From: Desulfocucumis sp964643075
GTDB lineage: Bacteria; Bacillota; Desulfotomaculia; Desulfotomaculales; Desulfocucumaceae
Assembly: GCA_964643075.1 (NCBI GenBank)
Contig: CAZXQO010000016.1
Location: 25,927-89,926 of the forward strand
Direction of reading: 5' to 3'
Length of the DNA: 64,000 nucleotides
Part shown: piece after piece, positions 8,329 through 16,417 of the stretch
How positions within the stretch are numbered: position 1 is the first letter of the stretch
Layout: every line of letters starts with the position of its first letter
Made by a program: the position numbers and the translations under genes
Notes under the pieces: model-generated
The model's database searches: none
What the model was told of the DNA's origin: nothing
The model's input: only the letters and a program-made list of their open reading frames with translations

Positions 8329-8871
8329 TTGCATCCTGACGCTAAAAAGATACTGGTTGGGGAAAAGGACATCAACTCCCGGGTCAAGGAACTGGGAGAT
8401 TTGATTTCCGGGGATTATAGGGATACAGACGGCCTGTTGGTAGTGGGTATATTAAAGGGCGCGGTTATATTCATGGCCGACCTGGTGCGCCAGCTGACCA
8501 TTCCTGTGGAACTGGACTTTATGGCCGTGTCCAGTTACGGAAAGGCGAGCGAGTCCTCCGGGGTGGTAAGGATAATGAAGGATCTGGAGCACAATATCCA
8601 GGGCAAACATTTATTAATAGTGGAAGATATAGTGGATACAGGCCTGACCCTGAAATACCTGAAAGAAAATCTGGAAACCCGGGGCCCGTCCAGTTTAAAA
8701 ATTTGTACCTTGCTGGACAAGCCTGCCCGGCGTAAGGTCAATGTGGAGGTCAACTACAACGGCTTTATCATCGGGGACGAGTTTGTAGTGGGTTACGGGC
8801 TGGACTATAATGAGAGATACCGCAATGAAAGAAGCATTTTTATATTAAAGCCCGAGGTCTACGCCTCGTAG
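8329..8871 (+). CDS. hpt: Hypoxanthine phosphoribosyltransferase
   Basis: Converts hypoxanthine (and usually guanine) plus PRPP to IMP or GMP in purine salvage. The 180-residue length is normal. The PRPP-binding loop is LLIVEDIVDTGLTLKYL (about residues 95-111), with an upstream LKGAVIFMADL and the SSYG flexible loop MAVSSYGKASESSG. TTG start behind an eight-G Shine-Dalgarno run. It is driven by a consensus promoter and followed 15 bases later by guaA, so salvage and GMP synthesis are cotranscribed. Confidence 0.96.
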   Translation: MHPDAKKILVGEKDINSRVKELGDLISGDYRDTDGLLVVGILKGAVIFMADLVRQLTIPVELDFMAVSSYGKASESSGVVRIMKDLEHNIQGKHLLIVEDIVDTGLTLKYLKENLETRGPSSLKICTLLDKPARRKVNVEVNYNGFIIGDEFVVGYGLDYNERYRNERSIFILKPEVYAS

Positions 8872-8886
8872 AACGGAGGAACAACT

Positions 8887-10428
8887 TTGCAGACGCCGGA
8901 CAGAGAAATGGTTATTGTCCTTGATTTCGGCGGCCAGTACAGTCAGTTGATAGCCAGAAGGATCAGGGAATTGAAAGTCTTTTGTGAAATGTTGCCTTAT
9001 ACCACCCCGTTGGACCGGATTGCCGCCAAAAAGCCACGGGGAATAATTTTTTCAGGCGGCCCCTCCAGCGTATATCAGGAAAATGCTCCGACCGTGGACC
9101 CTGGAATCTATGATTTGGGAGTCCCCATACTGGGCATATGCTACGGCATGCAACTCATGGCCAGGCAACTGGGCGGGGAAGTGTCCAGGGCGGTGCAGAG
9201 GGAATACGGGAGGATTGATTTGCAAACGGTGGAGCCGGATGAACTGCTCTGCTGCCTTGAAGCCGTTGAACAGTGCTGGATGAGCCACGGCGACCGGGTG
9301 GATGCGGCTCCCCGGGGCTTTAAGGTTACCGCCAGGACGGAGCTGGCCCCGGTGGCGGCTATGTCCGAGCCGGAAAAAAAATTGTACGCCGTGCAGTTTC
9401 ATCCGGAGGTAGTGCACACACCAAAGGGGCAGGATATACTGCGCCAGTTTTTGTACAATATCTGCGGGTGCGGCGGCAGTTGGAACATGGGTTCTTTTAT
9501 TGGGCAGGCCGTAAACGAAATAAGGGAGAAGACGGGGGACGGCAAGGTTCTTTGTGCTTTGAGCGGCGGTGTGGATTCCTCTGTGGCGGCGGTGCTGGTG
9601 CACCGGGCGGTGGGAGATAACCTCACCTGTGTTTTCGTTAACCACGGTCTGTTAAGAAAGGGCGAGGCGGAGCAGGTTCTCACTACCTTCCGGGAGCAGT
9701 TTAATATAAATCTGGTGTATGTTGATGCAGCGCAAAGATTTTTGAGTAAACTTGCCGGTGTAACCGATCCCGAGCGCAAGAGGAAAATTATCGGCACCGA
9801 ATTTATCAGGGTTTTCGAAGAGGAATCGGCCAAACTGGGCCAAATCGACTATCTGGTGCAGGGCACCCTTTATCCCGATGTGGTGGAAAGCGGCACGGCC
9901 ACGGCCGCAGTTATTAAGTCGCACCACAATGTGGGCGGCCTGCCGGAGGATATGAAATTTGAGCTGGTGGAGCCGCTACGCTGGCTTTTTAAGGACGAGG
10001 TCAGAATATTGGGCAGCGAGTTGGGACTGCCGGACGAGATTGTCTGGCGCCAGCCATTCCCCGGGCCGGGCCTGGCGGTAAGGATTATCGGAGAAATAAC
10101 CGGGGAAAAACTCGGGGTACTGCGGGAAGCAGATGCCGTGGTTACCGGGGAAATAGCCGCTGCCGGCCTGGATCGAGAGATATGGCAATATTTCGCGGTT
10201 CTGCCTGGTCTGCGCAGTGTGGGAGTAATGGGGGACGAGAGAACCTACGCCTATACCATAGCCGTACGAGCGGTGCACAGCCACGACGGCATGACCGCCG
10301 ACTGGGTAAGGATACCTTACGATGTGCTGGGCAAAATATCCAACAGGATAGTCAATGAAATAAAAGAGGTTAACCGGGTGGTTTACGATATAACCTCCAA
10401 ACCGCCTTCCACCATTGAGTGGGAGTAG
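8887..10428 (+). CDS. guaA: GMP synthase (glutamine-hydrolysing)
   Basis: Converts XMP, ATP and glutamine to GMP. The 513 residues comprise an N-terminal class I glutamine amidotransferase domain (catalytic Cys85 in LGICYGMQLM, FHPEV with the His-Glu pair) and a PP-loop ATP pyrophosphatase domain (LCALSGGVDSSVAA). A C-terminal dimerisation domain ends in ITSKPPSTIEWE, the usual GuaA terminus. TTG start after RBS GGAGGA. It shares the hpt transcript and ends at a strong terminator. Confidence 0.98.
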   Translation: MQTPDREMVIVLDFGGQYSQLIARRIRELKVFCEMLPYTTPLDRIAAKKPRGIIFSGGPSSVYQENAPTVDPGIYDLGVPILGICYGMQLMARQLGGEVSRAVQREYGRIDLQTVEPDELLCCLEAVEQCWMSHGDRVDAAPRGFKVTARTELAPVAAMSEPEKKLYAVQFHPEVVHTPKGQDILRQFLYNICGCGGSWNMGSFIGQAVNEIREKTGDGKVLCALSGGVDSSVAAVLVHRAVGDNLTCVFVNHGLLRKGEAEQVLTTFREQFNINLVYVDAAQRFLSKLAGVTDPERKRKIIGTEFIRVFEEESAKLGQIDYLVQGTLYPDVVESGTATAAVIKSHHNVGGLPEDMKFELVEPLRWLFKDEVRILGSELGLPDEIVWRQPFPGPGLAVRIIGEITGEKLGVLREADAVVTGEIAAAGLDREIWQYFAVLPGLRSVGVMGDERTYAYTIAVRAVHSHDGMTADWVRIPYDVLGKISNRIVNEIKEVNRVVYDITSKPPSTIEWE

Positions 10429-10447
10429 TAGTGAAACTGAAAAACAT

Positions 10448-10486
10448 AAAAAAACTCAGCTTTGTTTATAAAAAGCTGAGTTTTTT
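10448..10486. terminator. Rho-independent terminator after guaA
   Basis: AAAACTCAGCTTT and AAAGCTGAGTTTT form a 13-base perfect stem with a short loop, flanked by A and T runs. It can act for guaA and also for the converging PilZ gene on the other strand. Confidence 0.9.
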
Positions 10487-10535
10487 ATATATTTAAAAAT
10501 ATTTGAAGGATAGCAAGGTATAATCGAGAGACAAG

Positions 10536-11237
10536 CTATTCTTCTCCCGCCTTTTGAGTAAGCATTGATATCAGATTGCTCATAAATTTTCTGGTGTTGG
10601 TGTAATTCACTATGATATCCAGCTCTTCTTTTCTAATGTTTGCAAACTCCACGCCGATGTGGAACATTTCTCCGGCAGTATTTTGTGGTACGCGATTGGA
10701 CCGTTTTACTTTGGAGAGCAGGCGAAATTTGCTGTACTTGTTCTCCATGGGCAAGATGAACTGTAAAACCATCTGGCTTCCCGGTTTAATTAATTCCGGC
10801 ACCAATAATTTCATTCCGCCGGCGCTTATATTTATGGACTCCGCTTTTTTAAACTCATAATCTTCACCCGGACCGGGGATAAGGGCGTACTGGGTTTTTA
10901 ACACTTTGCTCAGCCTGTTGTATTTTCTCATTTCTATTTCGTCCAGATGTTCCGGAAAGGAGATGCCGGTTAGGGTGCTGCGGTTGCCTGCGGTGGATAA
11001 TACGGTGCTGGTAAATTTCATGAGCTGTCCAAGTAAGGGAAGGTGTACGTTGATTTTCTCCCCTTCCTTAAGTCTTAATGTTTTCAGGTTATTTCTGGAC
11101 TGCCAGCAGAAAGGGGTATATATATATAAGGCATGATCATCCGCTCTCTTGATGTATGAAGTGTATTTATTATTTTCGCTTTCCCTGTACACGTAAATCT
11201 TCTGACTGCTGTCAATTTTAGGTATTTTGTATATCAT
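10536..11237 (-). CDS. PilZ-domain protein, YcgR-like flagellar brake
   Basis: About 233 residues. An N-terminal YcgR-type domain (EGEKINVHLPLLGQLMKFTS) precedes a C-terminal PilZ domain that binds cyclic di-GMP. The domain opens with RKYNRLSKVLKTQ in place of the classic RxxxR start, followed by INISAGGMKLLV (the D/NxSxxG motif) near residue 150. Such proteins slow or bias the flagellar motor when cyclic di-GMP is high. The frame is open to TTG at 11267, but ATG at 11237 has the AGGAAAGG ribosome site. A flagellar-type sigma promoter lies upstream (11300-11326). Link to the che/fla genes 5 kb away is by inference. Confidence 0.82.
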   Translation of the reverse strand: MIYKIPKIDSSQKIYVYRESENNKYTSYIKRADDHALYIYTPFCWQSRNNLKTLRLKEGEKINVHLPLLGQLMKFTSTVLSTAGNRSTLTGISFPEHLDEIEMRKYNRLSKVLKTQYALIPGPGEDYEFKKAESINISAGGMKLLVPELIKPGSQMVLQFILPMENKYSKFRLLSKVKRSNRVPQNTAGEMFHIGVEFANIRKEELDIIVNYTNTRKFMSNLISMLTQKAGEE

Positions 11238-11299
11238 ACGACTTGTAGCCTTTCCTGTAGTCTGCAATCGGGAATGAAATTTAATTATTCCATTAATAA

Positions 11300-11326
11300 A
11301 TATCGTACAGATGGGGTAAAAATTTA
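11300..11326 (-). promoter_or_regulatory. Candidate sigma-D (flagellar) promoter for the PilZ gene
   Basis: On the minus strand TAAA (11326-11323), 15 bases, and TACGATAT (11307-11300) match the sigma-D/FliA pattern TAAA-N15-GCCGATAT at 10 of 12 positions. A start near 11292 leaves about 55 bases to the ATG. Confidence 0.6.
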
Positions 11327-11428
11327 TCGTTCAGTTAACAATACTTTTATACAAATTACGGGTTGTTTCAATTTATTCGGCTAAATTTAAAAAATATTTA
11401 ACATTACTCTCATAATTACAGGATCTTA

Positions 11429-11458
11429 TTGACAGATAAAAAAACACTTTGTTATTAT
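11429..11458 (+). promoter_or_regulatory. Candidate vegetative promoter of the purine operon
   Basis: TTGACA (11429-11434), an 18-base spacer and TATTAT (11453-11458), just before the riboswitch. A second -10-like TATAAT is at 11459-11464, but its spacing to this -35 is 24 bases. Confidence 0.6.
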
Positions 11459-11469
11459 TATAATGTTCT

Positions 11470-11657
11470 GAGGAAGTGTGCCTAGGGTTCCGCACCCCCA
11501 CCGGGGGTGGCCGGTCCGAGCGGCACAGGTACGACGGCAGGTATCCCGTATTTATTTAAATTGGGACACTGTGCCGGCGTAACCACACCGGCAGGGAAAA
11601 AAGCCCAGGCGGTAGGTTTCTCTATGCGAGAAACACGTACGCCCGGGCTTATTTATT
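11470..11657 (+). promoter_or_regulatory. ykkC-class riboswitch, PRPP-type (subtype 2b), with terminator
   Basis: The conserved ykkC elements appear in order: GTGCCTAGGGTTCCGCAC (11477-11494), a C-rich hairpin, GGTCCGAGCGGCAC (11513-11526), a long variable arm closed by GTGCCGG, then ACCGGCAGGGAAAAAAGCCC (11587-11606). ykkC subclasses sense guanidine, ppGpp or PRPP. The position directly upstream of purE points to PRPP. The expression platform is visible: AAGCCCAGGCG at 11601-11611 pairs with CGCCCGGGCTT (11640-11650), enclosing an inner GTTTCTC/GAGAAAC stem and followed by ATTTATT. This terminator uses bases of the aptamer's 3' part, so ligand binding should keep the operon on when PRPP is plentiful. 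Confidence 0.85.
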
Positions 11658-11668
11658 GGGGGGATATA

Positions 11669-12226
11669 ATGGATAAGCCGTTGGTGGGTATTGTTATGGG
11701 CAGCGATTCCGATTTGCCGGTAATGAAAGACACCGCTGATGTGTTGCAGGAGTTTGACATACCTTATGAGGTGGTAATTTCATCGGCCCACCGGGCTCCC
11801 GAAAAAACTGCCGGTTATGCCCGCAGCGCTGCCGGCCGGGGGTTGGAGGTAATTGTCGCCGGGGCCGGAGGGGCGGCTCACCTGCCTGGTGTTATAGCTG
11901 CCCTGACGCCGCTGCCGGTGGTGGGCGTGCCGGTCAAGAGCGGTGCCCTGGGCGGGGTTGACGCCCTTTATGCCATAGTCCAGATGCCGGCGGGCATACC
12001 CGTGGCCACGGTAGCCATAAACGGCGCCAGGAACGCCGGGATACTGGCGGCGCAGATTATAGGCGTGAAGGACCCCGGAGTCAGGGCCAGGATAGAATCT
12101 TACAAGAAGCGCCTGGCGGCTGGGGTAGAGAAAAAAGATGCCCGCCTGGCGGACATTGGTATTGATGCATATTTGCTGGAAAAGGAAAAAAATGAATATA
12201 AATCAAATTATTTCACTGGGGGATAG
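11669..12226 (+). CDS. purE: N5-carboxyaminoimidazole ribonucleotide mutase PurE
   Basis: Moves the carboxylate from N5-CAIR to CAIR, step 6 of IMP synthesis. The 185 residues begin MDKPLVGIVMGSDSDLPVM with the SDSD nucleotide motif, followed by SSAHRAP and the GVDALYAIVQMPAGIPVATV patch typical of class I PurE. Class I enzymes need PurK, which is not in this operon. The open frame continues back through the riboswitch to 11507, but the ATG with RBS TTGGGGGGAT at 11669 is the real start. An extended tail after residue 165 (EKEKNEYKSNYFTGG) is unremarkable. First gene of the purine operon. Confidence 0.96.
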   Translation: MDKPLVGIVMGSDSDLPVMKDTADVLQEFDIPYEVVISSAHRAPEKTAGYARSAAGRGLEVIVAGAGGAAHLPGVIAALTPLPVVGVPVKSGALGGVDALYAIVQMPAGIPVATVAINGARNAGILAAQIIGVKDPGVRARIESYKKRLAAGVEKKDARLADIGIDAYLLEKEKNEYKSNYFTGG

Positions 12227-12229
12227 CTG

Positions 12230-13525
12230 ATGATAGAACGTTACGCTTTGCCGGAAATCAAGCAAATCTGGTCTCAGGAGAATAAATACAGGAAATGGCT
12301 GGATGTGGAGATTTATGCCTGTGAGGCCATGTCGGAACTGGGCCTGATTCCGCCGGCGGCTCTAAAAAACATTAAAGAAAAAGCTAACTTTAATGTCCAG
12401 CGGGTGGATGAAATAGAGGCGGTCACCAATCATGATGTGATTGCCTTCCTTACCTGTGTGGCTGAATATGTGGGCGAGGATGCCAAGTATATACATCTGG
12501 GGCTCACATCCTCGGATGTGCTGGACACTGCCCTGGCGGTGCAGATGAAAGAAGCCGGGCAGCTAATCCTGGATAAACTCAAGCAATTCCGCGAGGCCCT
12601 GCTGGCCAGGGCGGTGGAGCACCGCTACACCATGATGATGGGCCGGACTCACGGGGTTCATGCCGAACCCATCACCTTCGGCCTTAAAATGCTTTTGTGG
12701 GCGGCTGAAACGGACCGCAACATAGCCCGCATGGAAAGAGCCGTGGAAACGGTCAGCGCGGGCAAGATATCCGGGGCGGTAGGCACCTACGCCAATATCG
12801 ACCCAAGGGTGGAGGAGCATGTTTGCAAAAGGCTGGGCCTTGTCCCGGCGCCGATATCCACCCAGATACTGCAGCGGGACAGGCATGCCGAATATATGGC
12901 CGCCATAGCGGTAACCGGCAGCTCGCTGGATAAATTCGCCACCGAGCTCCGCACCCTGCAGCGCACCGAAATACTGGAGGTGGAGGAATACTTCGCCAAA
13001 GGGCAGAAGGGCAGTTCGGCCATGCCCCACAAAAGGAACCCCATCACAGGGGAGAGAATCAGCGGTATGGCCCGCCTGCTCCGGGGCAATGCCCAGGTGG
13101 CCCTGGAAAATGTGGCGCTGTGGAATGAGCGGGATATATCCCACTCCTCGGTGGAGCGCATAATCATACCGGACAGCACCATGACCCTTTACTATATGCT
13201 TCATAAAATGACCGCAATGATTAATAATTTACTGGTCTATCCGGAGAATATGAAGAAAAACATGGAACGCACCCACGGCCTGCTTTTCTCCCAGAGAGTT
13301 TTGCTGGCATTGCTGGACAAGGGTCTGAGCAGGGAGGGGGCTGCTTACGAGCTGGTGCAAAGAAACGCCATGCAATCCTGGCGCACCGGCGAGAGCTTCC
13401 GCGACTTGCTGCTCAAAGACAGCGAAGTGACGGCTCAGCTCAGTGAAGAAGAAATTAACAAACTGTTCGACTATAGCTATCACCTGAAGAATGTGGATGA
13501 AATATACAAAAGGTTTGGTTTGTGA
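12230..13525 (+). CDS. purB: Adenylosuccinate lyase PurB
   Basis: Removes fumarate from SAICAR and from adenylosuccinate. 431 residues, normal for the short (Bacillus-type) enzyme. The fumarase/aspartase-superfamily signature GSSAMPHKRNP is at about residues 262-272, with TSSDVLDTALAVQM and the catalytic-His segment GRTHGVHAEPITFG also present. It begins three bases after purE and is followed by the divergent purC-like gene. Confidence 0.97.
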   Translation: MIERYALPEIKQIWSQENKYRKWLDVEIYACEAMSELGLIPPAALKNIKEKANFNVQRVDEIEAVTNHDVIAFLTCVAEYVGEDAKYIHLGLTSSDVLDTALAVQMKEAGQLILDKLKQFREALLARAVEHRYTMMMGRTHGVHAEPITFGLKMLLWAAETDRNIARMERAVETVSAGKISGAVGTYANIDPRVEEHVCKRLGLVPAPISTQILQRDRHAEYMAAIAVTGSSLDKFATELRTLQRTEILEVEEYFAKGQKGSSAMPHKRNPITGERISGMARLLRGNAQVALENVALWNERDISHSSVERIIIPDSTMTLYYMLHKMTAMINNLLVYPENMKKNMERTHGLLFSQRVLLALLDKGLSREGAAYELVQRNAMQSWRTGESFRDLLLKDSEVTAQLSEEEINKLFDYSYHLKNVDEIYKRFGL

Positions 13526-13555
13526 GAAGAAAAATATTGGGGTGAATGAATTCCA

Positions 13556-14854
13556 ATGAGTGAAAAGATAGTAATTGATACTTCTAAATTGAGCAATCCG
13601 GACTATAACGGTTCAGTTCAAAAATTATATTTTTTGGAGGATCATCCTGAATGGATGGTTTGTAAAACCATGCCGGGGGGATCGGTCTTTGATGTTGGAA
13701 CTATTTTTTCTATTCCAAATAGCGATTTATGTAGAACTGCATTAAGGCATAAAATTTATTCCCTGCTTGAATCGCCTGATGAATGGGAAAATGTTTACAA
13801 CCATATCTGCCGGGAATATGCACAAGACAAGGAATTATTAGCATTTTTAAGCGAGGGTCTGCTGGAGGAATTTAGATCAAGAGGAGCGAACACCCATCAC
13901 CTGGGCATGGTTGATAAAGATACCGGTGAAGTGTATAGAAAGTCGTTTCCCCCAAATCCAAGCCAGTATGTTTTAGTCAAAAGATATAAAGTCATAAAGC
14001 CTTCCCGCATTTCTTACTTTGAGAATCATTTGTGGGACTACGGTGAATACTGTGGTGCCGATAAATTCGTCATTCCGTTGGAAAATATTGTACGTTTCGG
14101 TGTTACCTCAGGATCTTCTATCTATAGAAAATACATTAATATGAACGCTGAGGAAAGAAAAAATTATTTAAACGAACTTGGACTTCAGCAAGATCTGTTT
14201 CCCTGGACGGTATTTAAAAATCCAATAGTGGACTTTACTACCAAGTATGAGCCTGAAGACAGGAATTTGAGCCTGCAAGAAGCCTTATATATCAGTGGAA
14301 GCAGCGGCGATAAACTGTTAAACATAATTAGAATGAGTATTTTGGGAGCGATTTTGGTTTCGGAATTTTTCAAGAAACTTGGCTTGTTTTTATGGGATTT
14401 AAAATGGGAGATTGCACAGGATGGAGATAAATTAGTTTTTGTCGACACAATTGATACTGACTCAATCAGGGTAACTGCCAAAGTAGATTATAAAAATAAA
14501 GTTTACTTTGTAAATTTCAATAAGCAGGCGATGAGGGATTATTATAAAATTATGCATCCCGAATGGTTCGAAGCGACGAAATCTGCAAAAGCGCTGGCGC
14601 TTAAATCCGGCAAGTCTTTTCTTGAGCATCTAAAGACTGGGCAGGTAGAAGGCTATTATCCGGAAACGCCGCAAGTTGACCAGAGATTTATTGATATTCA
14701 GGAAGAGAAATTTAAAACTTTAATTGCATATATTTATGGACATGCAACCATTGACCATATTATTGAAAAATATAATGAAATAGGTCAGAAAGAAATAAGC
14801 TACTATGATTTAAACGGTGTTTTAGATGAGTATAACAAACTGAATGGTATGTAG
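13556..14854 (+). CDS. Divergent SAICAR synthetase (PurC)-like protein
   Basis: 432 residues, far longer than ordinary PurC (about 235-300) and only distantly similar. Traces of the PurC fold in order: GSVQKLYFLEDHPEWMVCK with FDVGTIFSIPNSD at residues 20-60 (where PurC has its N-terminal sheet and S-G/DGxR loop), FVIPLENIVRFGVTSGSSIY near residue 165 (PurC: VPVECVVRNRAAGSL), EPEDRNLS, then LGLFLWDLKWEI and FVDTIDTDSIRV near residues 275-310 (PurC: GLILVDFKLEF, LGDEFSPDGSR), and FNKQAMRDYY. Position between purB and purF is where purC belongs, and no other purC is in the operon. Base composition is strikingly AT-rich (33% GC in the first 60 bases against about 55% in neighbours), suggesting separate ancestry. 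Activity is inferred, not shown. Confidence 0.68.
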   Translation: MSEKIVIDTSKLSNPDYNGSVQKLYFLEDHPEWMVCKTMPGGSVFDVGTIFSIPNSDLCRTALRHKIYSLLESPDEWENVYNHICREYAQDKELLAFLSEGLLEEFRSRGANTHHLGMVDKDTGEVYRKSFPPNPSQYVLVKRYKVIKPSRISYFENHLWDYGEYCGADKFVIPLENIVRFGVTSGSSIYRKYINMNAEERKNYLNELGLQQDLFPWTVFKNPIVDFTTKYEPEDRNLSLQEALYISGSSGDKLLNIIRMSILGAILVSEFFKKLGLFLWDLKWEIAQDGDKLVFVDTIDTDSIRVTAKVDYKNKVYFVNFNKQAMRDYYKIMHPEWFEATKSAKALALKSGKSFLEHLKTGQVEGYYPETPQVDQRFIDIQEEKFKTLIAYIYGHATIDHIIEKYNEIGQKEISYYDLNGVLDEYNKLNGM

Positions 14855-14865
14855 GCGAGTTAAAA

Positions 14866-14902
14866 CTTTTTGGATTAAACGATGGTTTGGCTAATCAAAA
14901 AG
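14866..14902 (+). repeat. Imperfect inverted repeat upstream of purF
   Basis: CTTTTTGGATTA (14866-14877) and TAATCAAAAAG (14892-14902) are inverse complements apart from one bulged G, with a 14-base loop. It lies between the purC-like gene and purF and could shape the mRNA there. No T-run follows. Confidence 0.4.
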
Positions 14903-14947
14903 AGATGAACTCTATAGAGATGAAATTGCGGTGGGGGAGAGGTAAAA

Positions 14948-16384
14948 ATGGCGGAGGGGTATAAGAGCGGCTTCGGCGAAGCTCCGGATGGGGATAAACT
15001 CAGGGAAGAGTGCGGCATCTTCGGTATTTACGGCCCCGGTCTTGATGTGGCCCGCCTTACTTATTATGGTCTATACGCCTTGCAGCACCGGGGTCAGGAA
15101 AGCGCCGGCATCGCGGTGGCGGACGGCAGCGGGGTTAATTTGCACAAGGGTATGGGGCTCGTGCCGGAGGTATTTAACAGTGAAAAAATATCCCGGCTGA
15201 AAGGCCATATAGCCATAGGGCATGTGCGCTATTCCACCACAGGTTCCAGCCAGCCGCTGAATGCTCAGCCGCTGGTGTTCAGGTATGCCCAGGGCACCCT
15301 GGGTCTGGCCCATAACGGAAACATTACCAATGTTGCGGAGCTGCACTCCCAGCTTGCCGCCACGGGCTCAGTTTTTCAATCAACCACCGACAGTGAGGTA
15401 ATTGTCAATCTTATTGCCAGGTATAGCCAGAACGCGCTGGAAGATTCCCTGGCCAAATGCATGATTGATATCAAAGGGGCGTATTCCCTGGTGATCATTA
15501 CCGAGGACAGGCTGATGGCGGTACGGGATCCTTACGGCTTCAGGCCCCTTTGCCTGGGAACTTACGGCGGCGGCTATGTGGTGGCATCGGAATCCTGCGC
15601 CATGGATACCGTGGGGGCTAAAAAAATAAGGGATGTCGAACCCGGTGAAATTGTAATCATAGACCAGGACGGACTCAAGACCCTGCGGGTGCTTTCCCCC
15701 AGGCACAGGGCTCACTGCATTTTTGAATATATTTATTTTGCCAGGCCGGACAGTGTCATGGATGGATTCAACGTTACCAGTGTGCGCCGGGAAATGGGCC
15801 GCCAGTTGGCCAGGGAATACCCGGTGGAAGCCGACCTGGTGATTCCCGTCCCGGATTCGGGAACCGCCGCAGCCAGGGGCTTTGCGGAGGAATCGGGTAT
15901 TCCTTTTGAAGAGGGACTGATGAAAAACCGCTATATCGGCCGGACTTTTATACAGCCCTCCCAGGATATGCGGGATCTGGCAGTGCGCCTTAAACTTAAT
16001 CCCATCCGGGATATACTGGAAGGAAAAAGGGTGGTTATGGTTGACGACTCTTTGGTGCGGGGAACCACCAGCAGCAAAATTGTATCCATGCTCCGGGACT
16101 GCGGCGTTAAGGAGATCCATTTCTGCCTCAGTTCACCGCCGGTAACCAATTCTTGCTATTACGGCATAGACACATCCAATGAAAAGGAGTTGCTTGCCGC
16201 CAGCAAAACCACCGGGGAAATCAGAAAGCTCATCGGGGCTGACGGTCTTCATTATCTGAGCCTGGAGGGACTGCTGAATATTTTTGGTGATTACCGGGGC
16301 AATTTTTGTAGTGCCTGCTTTGACGGAAAATACCCGGTGGACATATGCAGCGCCAGGGATGCCGGAAAATACGGACTGGAGTGA
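14948..16384 (+). CDS. purF: Amidophosphoribosyltransferase PurF
   Basis: First committed step of purine synthesis: PRPP plus glutamine to phosphoribosylamine. 478 residues. A 21-residue propeptide precedes Cys22 of CGIFGIYG, which must become the N-terminus for glutaminase activity, as in Bacillus. The PRPP loop is VVMVDDSLVRGTTSSK. Cysteines expected for the Gram-positive [4Fe-4S] cluster are visible (HCIFEY, CSACFDGKYP near the C-terminus). RBS GGGGGAGAGG lies before the ATG. The stop codon lies inside a 19-bp perfect palindrome. Confidence 0.97.
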   Translation: MAEGYKSGFGEAPDGDKLREECGIFGIYGPGLDVARLTYYGLYALQHRGQESAGIAVADGSGVNLHKGMGLVPEVFNSEKISRLKGHIAIGHVRYSTTGSSQPLNAQPLVFRYAQGTLGLAHNGNITNVAELHSQLAATGSVFQSTTDSEVIVNLIARYSQNALEDSLAKCMIDIKGAYSLVIITEDRLMAVRDPYGFRPLCLGTYGGGYVVASESCAMDTVGAKKIRDVEPGEIVIIDQDGLKTLRVLSPRHRAHCIFEYIYFARPDSVMDGFNVTSVRREMGRQLAREYPVEADLVIPVPDSGTAAARGFAEESGIPFEEGLMKNRYIGRTFIQPSQDMRDLAVRLKLNPIRDILEGKRVVMVDDSLVRGTTSSKIVSMLRDCGVKEIHFCLSSPPVTNSCYYGIDTSNEKELLAASKTTGEIRKLIGADGLHYLSLEGLLNIFGDYRGNFCSACFDGKYPVDICSARDAGKYGLE

Positions 16385-16417
16385 GTCAGGGGACGGTTCC
16401 CTGACTCACTCCAGTCC
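16373..16417. repeat. REP-like palindrome over the purF stop codon
   Basis: A perfect 19-base stem, GGACTGGAGTGAGTCAGGG at 16373-16391 and its complement at 16399-16417, with loop GACGGTT. The left arm contains the last codons and the TGA of purF. The core GGGGACGGTTCC also occurs in family B elements and at 25331. No T-run follows, so a transcript-end hairpin role is possible but unproven. Confidence 0.75.

Noticed and set aside
11507..11668. A 54-codon in-frame extension of purE beginning in the riboswitch.
   Set aside because: It overlaps conserved aptamer and terminator bases, has no ribosome site, and PurE proteins start at MDKPLVGIVMGSDSD.
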